From NCBI GenBank assembly GCA_951812925.1, contig OX638372.1, positions 84,341,058-84,405,057 of the forward strand: DNA of 64,000 nt. The letters are read 5' to 3'. This document shows, piece after piece, positions 31,715 to 43,689 of this stretch (position 1 is its first letter; every line of letters starts with the position of its first letter). The translations under genes and the position numbers were made by a program. The notes beneath the pieces are model-generated. The model did no database searches, was not told the origin of the DNA, and worked only from the letters and a program-made list of their open reading frames with translations. Source of the stretch: Calliopum simillimum (lineage: Eukaryota; Arthropoda; Insecta; Diptera; Lauxaniidae).

Positions 31715-34700
31715 CTAATAAATCTTCAATTTTAATTTTAAAAAAATCTGACGTAACCCAACTTCCAAATGTGACAAATTTATTTCCTATCAAGCCTTTA
31801 CACGAAAGAATGAAAAATTATAAAAATATTCGCAACAAAATTTTCGAAAGATCCCGTTCTGCACAACGTGCGAGAGATTACTGGGAGAAAGTTAGAGATA
31901 AAAGGCAATTTCTCTTATCCACAGTTCTCTGCAAGGACAGTGACATACGTCCTTATGCTTCTATTAAGGTTTTGAATAAAAATATCCTTGGCTTACTTGA
32001 CTCAGGTGCCTCAGCTAGTTGCATAGGCAGTTCTCTTGCAGATGAAATTTTGAGTTCAAATTTGAAGTTTAAACCAATTAAATCTTTTATACGGGTGGCA
32101 GACGGATCTAAACAAGACATTAAAGGTGTTGTAGAGTTAGATGTAGAATACCTGGACAAGACACATAAAATAGAATTTTATATTATACCAACATTAGCGC
32201 AAAATATTTATCTGGGAGTAGACTTTTGGAAAGTTTTCAAGTTAGCCCCACATATCATAAGTGAAGTTAATTTTTCTGAAAACGATTCTAATATGCATGA
32301 CCTAGATATGGCACAAAAAGATTTGTTAAATTCGGCAATAAGATGCTTCCCGTCTTTTGAAGAATCAGGTCTGGGAAAAACTTTGGTTTTAGAGCACTCG
32401 ATTGATGTTGGAACAGCCAAACCCATAAAGCAGAGGCACTTTCCCATTTCACCTGCAGTAGAGAAGATTATGGGCCAAGAGATCGACCGAATGCTTGCAT
32501 TAGGGGTCATTGAAGAGTCAAACAGTGCCTGGTCTTCGCCGGTAGTCTTAGTTAGAAAACCGGGGAAGGCCAGACTCTGTTTGGATAGTCGGAAGGTGAA
32601 TGAACTTACGGTGAAGGATGCGTATCCATTGCCTCACATCGAGGGTATACTAAGCAGGCTTCCCCGCGCAGAGTACATTTCTAGTCTGGATTTAAAGGAT
32701 GCATTCTGGCAAATTCCACTAGAAATGGGCTCTCGCGAAAAGACTGCTTTTACCGTGCCAAACCGACCTTTGTATCAGTTTACTGTTATGCCGTTCGGTT
32801 TGTGCAACGCGCCCCAGACGATGTGTAGGCTAATGGATAAGGTTATCCCTTACCACCTTAAGGAGCAGGTGTTCGTTTACCTTGATGACCTCTTGTTGCT
32901 TTCGACCGATTTCTTGTCTCATATCCACCTACTTCAAGAAGTTGCACTTCACATTCGAAAAGCAGGGCTCACAATTAATATTGCTAAAAGTAAATTTTGC
33001 TTAAAAGAGGTGCGATATCTTGGGTATATTGTAGGTCGCGGTACGCTTAGAACGGATCAGGACAAAATTTCAGCAATTACTGAGTAACCTGTGCCAAAAT
33101 CAGTCCGACAGTTACGACGTTTTCTAGGGATGGCTGGTTGGTATAGGCGTTTTATCGCTAACTTTGCCGAAATCACCACCCCATTAACTGAACTATTGAA
33201 AAAGGCGCGAGTTTTTGAATGGACACCGGAAGCTGAAGCAGCATTCAAACTGTTGAAAGATCGCTTGACGTCAGCACCGTTGCTCGCCAATCCGGATTTT
33301 AATAAGCCATTTATAATTCAATGTGATGCAAGTCAGCACGGAGTAGGTGCAGTGCTCGCGCAGAAAAATGAGAATAATGAAGAAGTACCGGTGGCTTTCA
33401 TGTCACAGAAGCTCAATAATGCGCAGCGCAACTACTCCGTGACTGAACAGGAATGCTTAGCAGCGGTGCTGGCGGTAAAGAAATTTCGCCCATACGTTGA
33501 GGGTCAGGAGTTTCAAATAATTACGGACCACGCTAGCCTTCGCTGGCTTATGAGGCAAACAGACCTCAGCGGTCGTTTAGCTCGCTGGGCCTTAAAGCTT
33601 CAAGGCTATGATTTTGTGATTGAACATCGCAAGGGAAGCGCGAATGTGGTACCGGACGCTCTCTCACGTACAAATAGTGAAAATGCGGACGAAATTTCAG
33701 AACTTGTGATTGAAAATTTGCCCGAAATAGATCTTGATTCAGAAGAATTTGACAGTTTAGAATATGCGGAGCAAAGGAGTGAAATTAAAAACAATGTAGA
33801 CAAGCTTCCTGATTTTAAAGTTTGCGACAAATATATATACAAACGGACTGAACACTACACCGGGAACGAAAGTCAAGAAAATTCGACCTGGAAATTAGTC
33901 GTGCCTAAAAATATGCAAGAGGCAGTAATTCGTAACGCACACGATGGCGCAACTTGTGCTCATGGCGGTGTCACAAAAACAGTAGAGCGTTTGAGAAGAT
34001 ATTTCTTTTGGCCTGCCATGTATCGAATGGTGCGTGATTATGTGTTGAGTTGCGATACCTGCAAAATGACAAAACATTCAACTAAAGTAAATAGGCCTCC
34101 AATGGGAAATTTTGTTCCAACCGATAGGGTTTTTCAGCGTTTGTTCATAGATTTGATCGGTCCTTTACCCAGGTCTAAAAGTGGCCACATGGGCTTGTTG
34201 ATTGTATTGGATCAATTGTCAAAATTTACCTTTTTATGTCCACTAAAAAAGTTCACGTCTTCTCCCATTATTCAGTTTCTTAAGACAAACATATTTGATA
34301 TTTTTGGTGTCCCTGAAACCATAATAAGTGACAATGGCAGTCAATTTCGGTCAAATGAATTTGAATCCTTTTTAACAAAACTTGGAATAAAGCACACTTG
34401 CACAGCGGTTTACTCACCTCAAAGCAATAGCTCCGAAAGAGTAAATCGCTCAATCAATGCAGCACTACGTGCTTATATAAAAAGCGATCAACGTGAATGG
34501 GATATTCACTTGAGCAGCATCAATTGTGCATTGCGCAGTTCGATTCATCAATCAACCTGTTATAGTCCTTATTTTGTGGTTTTTGGGCAGCACATGCTGA
34601 CACATGGGGATAGCTATAAGCTCCTTAGAAATGTAAAAATGTTAGAAGAAGGAAGAACTGAAAGTGTAGAGCAACGACATGATCATTTATCGGTAATTCG

Positions 34701-34974
34701 GGATTTAGTTAAACAAAATTTAAAGAAAGCGCACACAACAAATGCAAAAATCTACAATCTGCGAACTCGTCCAGTAAGTTATCAAGTAGGCCAGGTGATC
34801 TTACGTAAAAATTTTGCGCAAAGCAACTTAGCAAACCACTTTAACAGCAAATTAGCCAAAACTTACCTTAAAGCTAAGGTTCGAGAAAAACTTGGGTCAG
34901 TCTACTACGTCTTGGAAGATTTAAATGGGAAAATTTTAGGGACTTACCATGCAAAGGACATGAAACCTCTGTGA
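31636..34974 (+). pseudogene. pol: Pol polyprotein with one in-frame stop (outer element)
   Basis: The frame is open from 31636, overlapping Gag at -1, and runs to 34974 with a single TAA at 33085-33087. The stop lies just after the reverse transcriptase core, where the inner element has Trp. Before it: protease DSG (Asp codon 31999) and reverse transcriptase YLDD (32878-32889). After it: RNase H (QCDAS motif near 33320) and integrase with catalytic Asp codons at 34150 and 34330 and Glu at 34435, again spaced by 34 residues. The rest is intact, so the copy is young but cannot make full-length Pol unless the stop is read through. No A7 slippery site is present. A GGAAAAC at 31642-31648 is shared in position with the inner element and may be part of the shift site. 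Confidence 0.92.
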
Positions 34975-35047
34975 AAATTCATTTTTTTTTTCGGATATTT
35001 CCAGATTTTTAATACAGTCGCAAGACTTCAGTATTAAAAACCTGTTT
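34975..35047 (+). other. Outer element 3' untranslated segment, no polypurine tract seen
   Basis: 73 bp between the Pol stop and the 3' LTR. A T-run and mixed sequence ending AAAAACCTGTT; no purine tract touches the LTR. Confidence 0.6.
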
Positions 35048-37935
35048 TGTAATGGGCTAAATACATCATAAACTGAATTTGTATAGAGTTGCATAAAACT
35101 GTTATACAACTAGGCACTCTTTTAACCAGAATAACAATCGCCCACGCCTGCACGCAAAACTGAGAATTGCATTGGTTTATGTGTATATACTCAGTGTTTT
35201 TGCATATGCACTACCTTTGTTCTAAGGGCAGCATAAACTTAAGCTGAAGCTTAGCTTAGCGAAGATTTTGTTATATTACACGAAAGTCTAATAGAGTGAA
35301 CGTAGGTTGACATTACCAAATGTTTTATGTTTCGGTACATACATTTGAAATGTGATATTCAATTTCTTTGCAATACCGTTTACTTACTTATATCAAGTGT
35401 TTTCGAGTAGTGGATTTACATAAGAACCTTGTTGCGATGCACAGCTATCAAAATCTTTCTTTCAAAATTCATATGTTGAGGAATAAACACGTACCTATAG
35501 CGTGATTTTTTTTTATAATTTTTTTTTGGTGCATTACAAGTAGTAAATTTCACATAGTTTCAAGCAAATGTGTAAAAATTAAATAATTTAAAAGAATTTG
35601 GAGGAGAATAAAGGATTTCAGTGTTCGTGGGTTTTTTTTTATTTGCAAAGGTAAATTAATTTAAAAAAAAAAAAATTACAAAAAAAAAATAAAATAAAAT
35701 AAGGTGATTTTTATTTTCAAAGGAAAAATAATTTCGGGGATTTATAATTGTCCACCGGAGTCCCACTTTCGACGGATTTTGCTTCCCAAGTTAAAGTCAT
35801 AAAAACGAAGGTTTGGCGCATCTTCAGCAGGTGGCCTGGAGATGCGCAACGATTGAAATTTACACCACTTTAATAATCACCACTTCATCAGCACTACTTT
35901 CGGAGAACTTTCGTCGAACATCGATTTACTACGAGAACGTAATCTCCATTAGCATGCCAAGATTCGTCATACGCATCATAACCTTCAACCAGATTCTGAT
36001 TTCAACATCGGTTTTAAGTTCCAGTTTTAAAATTTATTAAGTTGGTTTGCCACGCAATTGACCTATGTGGTTGCAGAATCACCTATTCAATACTTCAGTT
36101 CCAACGAGACATGATCAGTCTTAGCAGCTCTCAGCTACAGGATTTAAAAATTCAGGAAATTTAGGAATAATGGATAGTGTTTTTTTCTTCTTTTCCAAAT
36201 TTGACATATTGAAACCCTATATACATATATTCAAGATCAATTTGAAATTCTTTAAATAAGTACATATACATACACGATAGTCATAAAATGGCGGCAAAGT
36301 TACCCCACCTTTTAAGATTTCAAACTAGCAACAATTAATGCTAATTTTTAATAATTGATAACAACGTTCAAAAATAAATTTTATTCATAAAGTAAAAATA
36401 ACTAAATAAGTATTAGTAACTTGAAAATTTAATTTTCAAAAGTTAGTTTACTTTAGTTTCCATTCTTGTCGATGGAGTCAATTATATTTTCAATCGTTTG
36501 CCTAATTCAAGATAATACCTCAGCCTAAGTAAAAACTTTTTTTTTAAAAATCATTAAACCTTTTTTTTTTTAATTTAAGCACATACTTATATTGCACCTG
36601 TATATAACTTATTTTTAACCTCAATGATATTACCCATTTGAACCTTTTTGTTCATAATTAAAAATAAGGAAATAAGATTTAAAAGAAAAATTTTATTTTT
36701 AAATAAATTTTCAAATTGTTCAAAATTGGTTAATGTACAAAAGTATCTTAAATCTTAATACTAAGTGGCAAGGAAGTAACCACAGTTCAGTTTTAGAAGA
36801 GATAAATTTATAGAAAAAAAAAAAGTTTCAACTGGGTAATATTTCAAACAAAAAGAGAGTAAGCTAGAGTTTACCTAATATTTAATATTTCCAAAAAAAA
36901 AAGGAGAGTTAGCTAGAGTTTATCTAAGATTGGTGAGAACTTTGTACACATTTTTCATAACTGCAGCATAACATCGCTACGCTGAGCTCAACGTCATCGA
37001 TGCAGCCGCTAAATATGTAAGTGAAATTTTTACTCATTTGTTTAACTCTCTTTATCTTGTTCTATTTTAATTTTGCAAACAAAAAGAAAGAAGAAATCAA
37101 AATTAGAGAAATTGACAAGAGATCTTCCTTGAATAGCTAAAGTTTCTCAAATTTGTAATTTTGAGTGTTTCAAATTTCATTATGTTCTAAAGATTTTTGC
37201 TCTATATTCTGCTGAAGCTTACTTTACATTGTTGATAAACATTGTACCAACATTTTGAATTTATGAATTTTTCTTGAACTAAACTATGTTGAAACTTACA
37301 TTAGAATTTGTTTTAAGATTCGTTTAGTGGCATTGAAATGCATAAATACCATAAAGTATATTTAATATTTTGAAGTTATTATCATAAAATCATGAATAAA
37401 GAGTAGATATTTTATTAAGTCTTGTGATGAACACGTAAATCTGTTAGTTTAATTATAATTTGGTTGGGTTTGGGAGAGATTGAGGGTCTCTCAGACTATG
37501 GTTGGGCTAGGGAAAAGACCCGAGACAGAACAACACCTGCTGTCTCCTTTCAGATAGATAGAATAGTTTAACCTATGCCTGAATCTAAAAGAGTTTATGT
37601 TTTACTATAGTTGCCTCAACGTATCTTAAGTGCAGCTTATTCATTTTAATCCTAGTTTGGATTTTGTTTTTGCTGTTTTGGTTTTTTTTTATATTATGCA
37701 TATGTGCAGGATTTATTTTTATGAATGATAACAGATGGGCATTGTTAGTGTAGGGCACGAATCCCCCATATCCCGACGAGCATAGACCTGGAATCACTAG
37801 CGTGCACACGATCGCTCTACATCAACTTATTGCCACCTATCTTATAGTAACATAATATAGATTTTCACTATCCATCTCTTATAGAGAGCGATTGGTTGTA
37901 TCTCATTATTTGCATTTCAATTAATTATCATTACA
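35048..37935 (+). repeat. Outer element 3' LTR (intact reference copy)
   Basis: 2,888 bp, TGTAATGGG to CATTACA, uninterrupted, followed by GGTC (37936-37939). It provides the empty site that fixes the inner element's insertion point. Small open frames inside it are duplicated in the 5' LTR and have no recognisable product. Confidence 0.95.
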
Positions 37936-37939
37936 GGTC

Positions 37940-38945
37940 CGTTGGGAATAATTCTGGAGTTTCTTTCGCAAAATTCGAAATTGGACTAAAAATTGGAGTT
38001 GTACCGTTTTTTGCTCAGCGCCGTGCTTTTCACGTAGAGGAGTTCTGATAACATTTTTGAGCTCACAAGAGTTCTGGAGTTCTTTATACCTACTTTTTTT
38101 TTAATTTTATTTTCTTAAAAAAAAAATTTTTTAAAAAAGTTTCTAGCAAAAAAAAGTTTTGATAACAGATCTGGATAGTGCTCGAAGAGTTCTACAGAAA
38201 ATCCTGGCGACATTTTTCCGAAAAATTTGTACTTTTAATTTTAATCGAAAAATCAAAAAAGTTTTCGAATTTTTTCCAAGAATCCGAAAATGAAAGTTTT
38301 ATAGTAGAGGACTTCTAATTGGAGTTCTAGGTTACGCTAGAAGAGTTCTAAAGAAAATATTAAGTGTAAAATTTTTACAAAATATTTGCAGCTTTCATTT
38401 TAATCGAAAAATTACAAAAGTTTTCGGTTTTTTACTAAGTATCCGAAAAGGACTTTTCGTAGAGGTGTTCTAATTGCTCTTCCGGATAGGACTCAGAGAG
38501 TTCTGAAGAAAATCCTAGCGACATTTTTCCGAAATATTTGTACTTTTCATTTTAATCGAAAATTCAAAACATATTAGGGTTTTTACTAAGTATTTTTCGA
38601 AAAAAATTAATAGTACAAATATTTAGCAAAAATTTTTACTTAATATTTTCTTAAGAACTCTTCGAGCGCAACCAGAACTCCTTTATGATAAAATTTTCAT
38701 TTTCGGATGCTTCGAAAAAAAAACGAAAATTTTTTCGATTAAAATGAAAAGTTCAAATATTTCGGAAAAATGTTTCTTGGATTTTCTTTAGAACTCTTTG
38801 AGCCTATCTGGAACACATATCAGAACACCTCTACGAATTGTTCTTTTGAGATACTTAGTAAAAAACCGGAAATTTTTCCTATCCGGAATACCAATCAGAA
38901 CACCTCTACGAATAGTCCTTTTCAGATACTTAAACAATCTGTTAA
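37940..38945. repeat. Array of ~155-bp direct repeats facing inverted copies
   Basis: A unit with GTTCTRMAGAAAAT and TTTTAATCGAAAA starts near 38189, 38345 and 38500 (steps of 156 and 155 bp). From about 38600 the same words run in reverse complement (AGAACTCTT and CTTTAGAACTC near 38650 and 38790), ending near 38935. The whole stretch is a tandem array folded on itself. The outer Gypsy inserted at its left edge. Non-coding. Confidence 0.65.
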
Positions 38946-39045
38946 TCCGCTGCTATTAACAGCATAACATTTCGCCGCGACCAGGGCTATCGTGAGAAAA
39001 AAATATTTCCGGTGCTCCAAATTCGGTGCTAACTTCACGCAAGTA
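38946..39045. repeat. Dispersed repeat matching 2759-2865 in inverse orientation
   Basis: Shares TAACATTTCGCCGC, CCAGGGCTA, ATATTTCCGGTGCT and ATTCGGTGCTAACTTCAC (39021-39038) with the stretch at 2759-2865. The last word is also in each satellite unit. Probably one end of an unnamed transposon family. Confidence 0.5.
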
Positions 39046-39196
39046 TCAACTATCGCATTTTGCTCTGCGTAAGGTGATAGTCAGCTTGATAGTCACAGTT
39101 TGTATGTCATTTTCAAGCGATAACTATTTAGGTATCGTTTTTATATATTTTGGAAATATTTAATGCAGTAAAGAAGTTTTTAAAGTGAAATACTTA

Positions 39197-40496
39197 GGCC
39201 CAATTTCACAGTGTGCGCTTAAGCGTAGTTTATCTGTTGAGTGTAGTTTAACTTCAAATTTCAATTTCATAGTCATTTTAATTTGAGGGCCGCTTAAGCT
39301 CCAGTCAATCGGCACTATAAATAGTTAGGGAAGCTTAAGCGGCGCTTATGTCACAATTGACGTTGTCAAAAAACAAAAATTCGAAATAAATAAAATCAAA
39401 TTTCAAAAAATTAATTTCTTTATTTAAATAAAGAATCATAGAAACTTTGGGGTATATTGAAGACTTCATACGTATGTAATACAAATATTTTATATCTACT
39501 TCTTTTTTTAATTGTCAGAGAGAAGTTAAAATTTCAAGCAACACAATAAGCCTTCACCATTTGACCTGAAAGCCTTTACTGGAACCATCAGCAAGGGTTT
39601 GCCAAACGTGGTACGGTTCGGTGCATAAAAATAGTAATCCGGGAAATACGGTGTATATACGTATGCTTTAAATCTTTCCAGCCAAACTCAATTTTTTCCG
39701 ATGCTGTAAAAATTTCCATAGTGATAATGGTACCCAGCTTCAAAAATGCTTTGTTCGATGTAGTTCGGCAGCGATGCCAAAAAATTATATGTGCAAGTAA
39801 AGAACAAACACAAATACAAAGAGATTTTATTGGTATTATTATTGGTTTACGAATTTTAATGTTAGTTTGTATGTTTAACAAAAGTATGCCATTGTTCAAT
39901 TTGCGAATTCGACGAAATAAATACAAAAGGTCTACACCATCGACTCCAAATTATATTTTCCAATTTGAATAAGAAACAAGCCCACGTTGGAAATAGTCGT
40001 TTTGTGTTCGTTCTATGTGTTTTCGTTGCGGTTGGTGCATTGGTCTAACCTTGTTAAATATCTTGCTTGCTCCACCATATCGATGTCCATCCAACATACC
40101 ATTTACATACCATACTGGTACTTCAGACCAATATTTTTGTGCTTTCACATAAAATCCAGACTGTTTGGTGCTATTCCTTTGATAGTTTTAGGCACAAATT
40201 TTTTTTCAATGTTTTTAACAACTTATTTTCGCGTGATTTTGTTTCCATTATTGCTAAAAACCAAAATGCATGGTAATCTTCTCAAAAGCGGCTAAAATAT
40301 TTTTTAAATTGTAAACAATATTTTACGTCAAACTTGTTTATTGTCAAATATTCTTACATGTATTTTTGGTTTGTATCTATGCTAATGACAAAAGTGAGCT
40401 AGTCAACTGTGAAATTGGAAAATATTTAAGGGCCGCTTAAGCGACACTAACGGTTTAGCTAAGCTAAAGCTTAAGCTCACACTGTGAAATTGGCCC
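39197..40496. mobile_element. PIF/Harbinger-like DNA transposon, 1.3 kb
   Basis: Inverted ends GGCCCAATTTCACAGTGTG (left) and GGGCCAATTTCACAGTGTG (read inward from the right) continue about 28 bp, to GCTTAAGC. TTA is duplicated on both sides (39194-39196 and 40497-39499 in the 40 kb numbering, i.e. 40497-40499). A 3-bp TTA/TAA duplication with GGGCCAATTT-type ends fits PIF/Harbinger. No complete DDE transposase was recognised, so this is probably a non-autonomous or decayed copy. Confidence 0.75.
39951..40190 (-). pseudogene. Possible captured fragment resembling the N terminus of N-terminal methyltransferase 1
   Basis: In one minus-strand frame the residues FYVKAQKYWSEVPVWYVNG followed by MLDG resemble the start of the conserved region of N-terminal Xaa-Pro-Lys methyltransferases, where a Tyr-Trp pair and an NGML-like motif precede the SAM-binding fold. 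The SAM-binding GxGxG motif does not follow. Downstream, a minus-strand frame near 39660-39545 reads YTPYFPDYYFYAPNRTTFG, which is protein-like but unknown to me. Either the Harbinger-like element captured a piece of host gene, or this is an unrecognised element protein. I recognise the similarity from memory of the family and could be wrong. Confidence 0.3.
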
Positions 40497-41084
40497 TTAG
40501 AAATAAAAATGATTTAAAAAAGAATTACACAACATGAAATAAAACGAAAAGGATGTAAACTTTAATGATGCTTTTCAGGAATCGTTTTTATTTTCCCAAT
40601 ACTGTTGAGCCAGCATGTTAGAGCAATTTTATCACTGTAACTTTGGAAGTAACCTCTTGAAGATTAAGTTGATTTCGATGGAAAGGTAAAGCTTGTTTTC
40701 AGTTTCTCATAAGGTTTAATGAAATATAACTTTGACGTTCTTAGAACTACAAATAAGGGTGGTTTTTTCTTTTGGTGCTACTTAAAAAAATGCTCCCGGT
40801 GACTTAATTCAACTGATAAGTCATCGATGAAGAAGTTTAAGGCACGATGAGGGAGCAGCATAAAAAACATAAATTGCGTCAATTCTAAAAATATAAACAT
40901 TTTTATATTATGCATTTGGCAAATGCAGTAGTTGCGCTTATATTGATGCTTAACTTCTCCAAAACACATAAATAAATACTACAAACGATAATGAAAAAAA
41001 GCAAACTTCTCTTGCATTATTTTTTGCGTAAAAAACCATCACCAAAACCAAGGAAAACCTTGATAAATAAAGTGGGGAATGGTT

Positions 41085-41640
41085 AAGAAGTGGTTAACTG
41101 AGTTCCGTTTGAATTGTACCAGCACACGTCGAATATTCAGTTCGCTCAAAAGAATTCGTCAGGCCGGAAATCATCGATGAAATCCATGCAGTGATATTGG
41201 ACGATCAAAGAATGAAAGTACGTAAGGTAGCTGGAGCCGTAGGCTTCTCAATTGAGCAGGTACATCATATTTTACATAAATATTTGGCTATGAAAAAGAT
41301 ATTTGCACGATGTCCGCAGCAATTCCTCACACTCGACCAAAAGCGCCACCGTATGACTACTTCAAAAGAGAGTGTGGCTTAATCCGAACGAGTTTTTCCG
41401 CTGTTTCATTAATGTGCACGAAACATGAATCCACCACAAGACACCAGAGAACAACAAAAATCCGAGATAGTGGGGTCCTTCAGGAAAACGTGCTACAGAG
41501 AAGGCCCTTGGAAGCAGTAAGAGAATCACCGCCAAATATTCTTAGCTTGTGAATAGATTCGGTATTGATTTGAAACAGAAACGACCGCGTCTGGCGATGA
41601 AAAATGTGTTTATTCATCGAGAAAATTTACGACTTTTTTC
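41085..41640 (+). pseudogene. mariner transposase remnant, mellifera-like subfamily
   Basis: Plus-strand fragments in changing frames: KWLTEFRLNCTSTR, then a helix-turn-helix segment KVRKVAGAVGFSIEQVHHIL with LTLDQKRHRMTTSK, then FINVHETWIHH, the region of the first catalytic Asp (here inside a frame break). The rest decays into stops by about 41640. Terminal repeats were not found. It cannot encode an active enzyme. Confidence 0.7.
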
Positions 41641-43640
41641 CTTTATCCAAATCAAAACAATAATTGACAACTCTGACAGCCAAATCAAATTTCAAAATTG
41701 AAAGCGCTGCCACTTATCAAAAAATATTCTGTGATCGCTTTACACAGAGCAAAATTTTGTCTCTGCGGAATTGTGAAACGATATTTGTTTTTAATTTTTT
41801 ATTTAAATTTTGATTTCAAAATTGTTTTAATTTCATGTGTCACGTCAAATTTTTTAAACCGGCGCTTAGCTAGCTTTTAACCTGCTCGAATGCAGTTTAA
41901 AATTTAAACTGGGAATAAAATTGTTTATAAATCAGAATTTCCTGTTAATCTTCGGAATAGCCTTATTCCATGGTTTAACTTTTATTATAAATACGGCTGT
42001 ATATGTTTATAATTACAAATTTATTGAAAACATCTCAAACCAAGAAGGATTTTATTTTTATTTCCCGTAGCGAATGTCATGAGAGATCATTATAAGTCAC
42101 TAACAACAATACTATGGTATTGATGACATTCAGGGGCATTCCCATATAAGTATGTTGTAAGTCTTTCATGACAATTTTATATAAGTGACCAAGTTGTCGT
42201 TGATGCTTTCTGAATAACATTTTCATGCAGATGACATGAGTGACACAGTTTAAAAAACATTATGCGATTGAGTTTAGTTTTCAAATATAGTTTTTTACAT
42301 AATTTTTGTGTTGGGCTTAGACCGTAGAAACATAAAAACACAAATCTTTGATTTTTGCACCAAAACTTTCTCTTTGGTGTGAATAAGCACCATATAAAAT
42401 TTGGACCCTTTCAGAGAACATTTGTGCTTCTAAATATGGAACAATTTGTTGTTTTAAAATATAAACTGTTCAACTTCTTAAGTTCTGTAATTTTGGAGAT
42501 ATTGGTCATTACATTTCGTATCTTAATGGTTCACCTTGAATGAAAAATATCTTGAAAACTACAGAATTACGGAGAAATAAAGTACAGATTAGGATTTATT
42601 ATGACATTTTAAAAGAAATTGTTTCGATTTAGTGTCCCTATTTCATGGGTTTTTCGACCAAATTTCCATATATATTTCGAGGGTTTTTCTATCATCCCAA
42701 CAGGAAGAAATGAAGCTGCTTTCAAAAGAGCGCAATAGAAGCACATCTCTGGTAGCATACACAATTTTTCAAATTCCACTTACTTATAAAGTTAATAAAT
42801 CTACCAAAGGTTACAGAAAAAAAGTAATTTTTGTGAAATGGAACTTAAAACTTTGAAAAACTTCCACGGGAGCGTATTCCATATTCTTCTGAAGATGTGC
42901 ATCTCCGCTGAGATATGCTGTGTTAAAAAAGATATGCAGTGAGAACCGCACTGGAAGCAGCTTCTTGCTTCCCTAGAAGCGTAACTGAAGTCGTTTCAAT
43001 GCGCTACCGTTTCCCATTGGGATGTTTTAATAAGCCCTAATTATTGCTTTTTATGGCCTCCATTCCATACAAACCCATCTACTGTGCGTCCTTTGTTTTC
43101 TTGTTATTATAGCTTCATTTGTTTGTCGGAAACGGGAACGCTACGAACTCTTCCACGAAAGACCAGTAAAGCTTTTCGTCTTTCAATTTTGTTCCGTCGA
43201 ATATTCTTGCACGGCTTTTCTGCTGCTAATGTTATTGTCGATCTGGTTTTCTATAATGTTGTCAATTTACCTAAGAAAAAACATTTTCTGAGCAATTTTT
43301 ACATTCTGATCTACCCATAATCTTCAGGAAGTCATTTGTGTGACCGTTGATTAGTGCTGATTGTAGAATTTCTCATTCTGCAAACTCAAAGGGGAGATCG
43401 GTACGCTGTCGTCGGCGTATTGTTGACGCAGCTACTGCAGTTTACGAGATATTCATGAGCTAAGTAGATTGACTACATAGTATTCTGCATGTACACAATT
43501 TCTCAAGGTTTATTATTTTCAGATAATTTTTGTTTTATCAAAGTTGTTTTGTAAAGTTGTATACGTCATGTGATAAATAAACTAAAAGGTTTAGCATAGA
43601 TATCAAAATTATTATTTAAAGATTTTTTTCATACGAAAAA
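41641..43640. other. Non-coding DNA upstream of the lipase gene
   Basis: About 2 kb without convincing genes. Open frames of 60-78 codons at 42355, 42632 and 43084 have ordinary AT-rich composition and resemble no family I know. No long repeats were noticed. Lipase regulatory sequence is expected in the right part, but only a TATA box could be pointed out. Confidence 0.5.
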
Positions 43641-43641
43641 T

Positions 43642-43649
43642 TATAAAAA
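43642..43649 (+). promoter_or_regulatory. TATA box of the lipase gene
   Basis: TATAAAAA, 41 bp before the start codon. Transcription would begin about 30 bp downstream, leaving a very short 5' untranslated region. Confidence 0.5.
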
Positions 43650-43689
43650 GGTTTATGAAACAAAAAACCCAAGCATTAACGAATTGGAA

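Larger units (their letters stand above)
15699..37935 (+). mobile_element. Outer Ty3/Gypsy LTR retrotransposon with RING-Gag (interrupted)
   Basis: A complete LTR element. LTRs start TGTAATGGGCTA and end ATCATTACA, with GGTC duplicated on both sides (15695-15698 and 37936-37939). Order: 5' LTR (split), tRNA-Lys primer site, RING-Gag, protease, reverse transcriptase, RNase H, integrase, 3' LTR; no env. Without the 10,663-bp insert and its 4-bp duplication it is about 11.6 kb. The two LTRs (2,890 and 2,888 bp) differ by about five substitutions and a few homopolymer indels that I could find, so the insertion is fairly recent. Long LTRs, the 4-bp duplication and the primer site recall the Osvaldo/Ulysses group; that placement is inference. 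One in-frame stop breaks pol. Confidence 0.93.
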
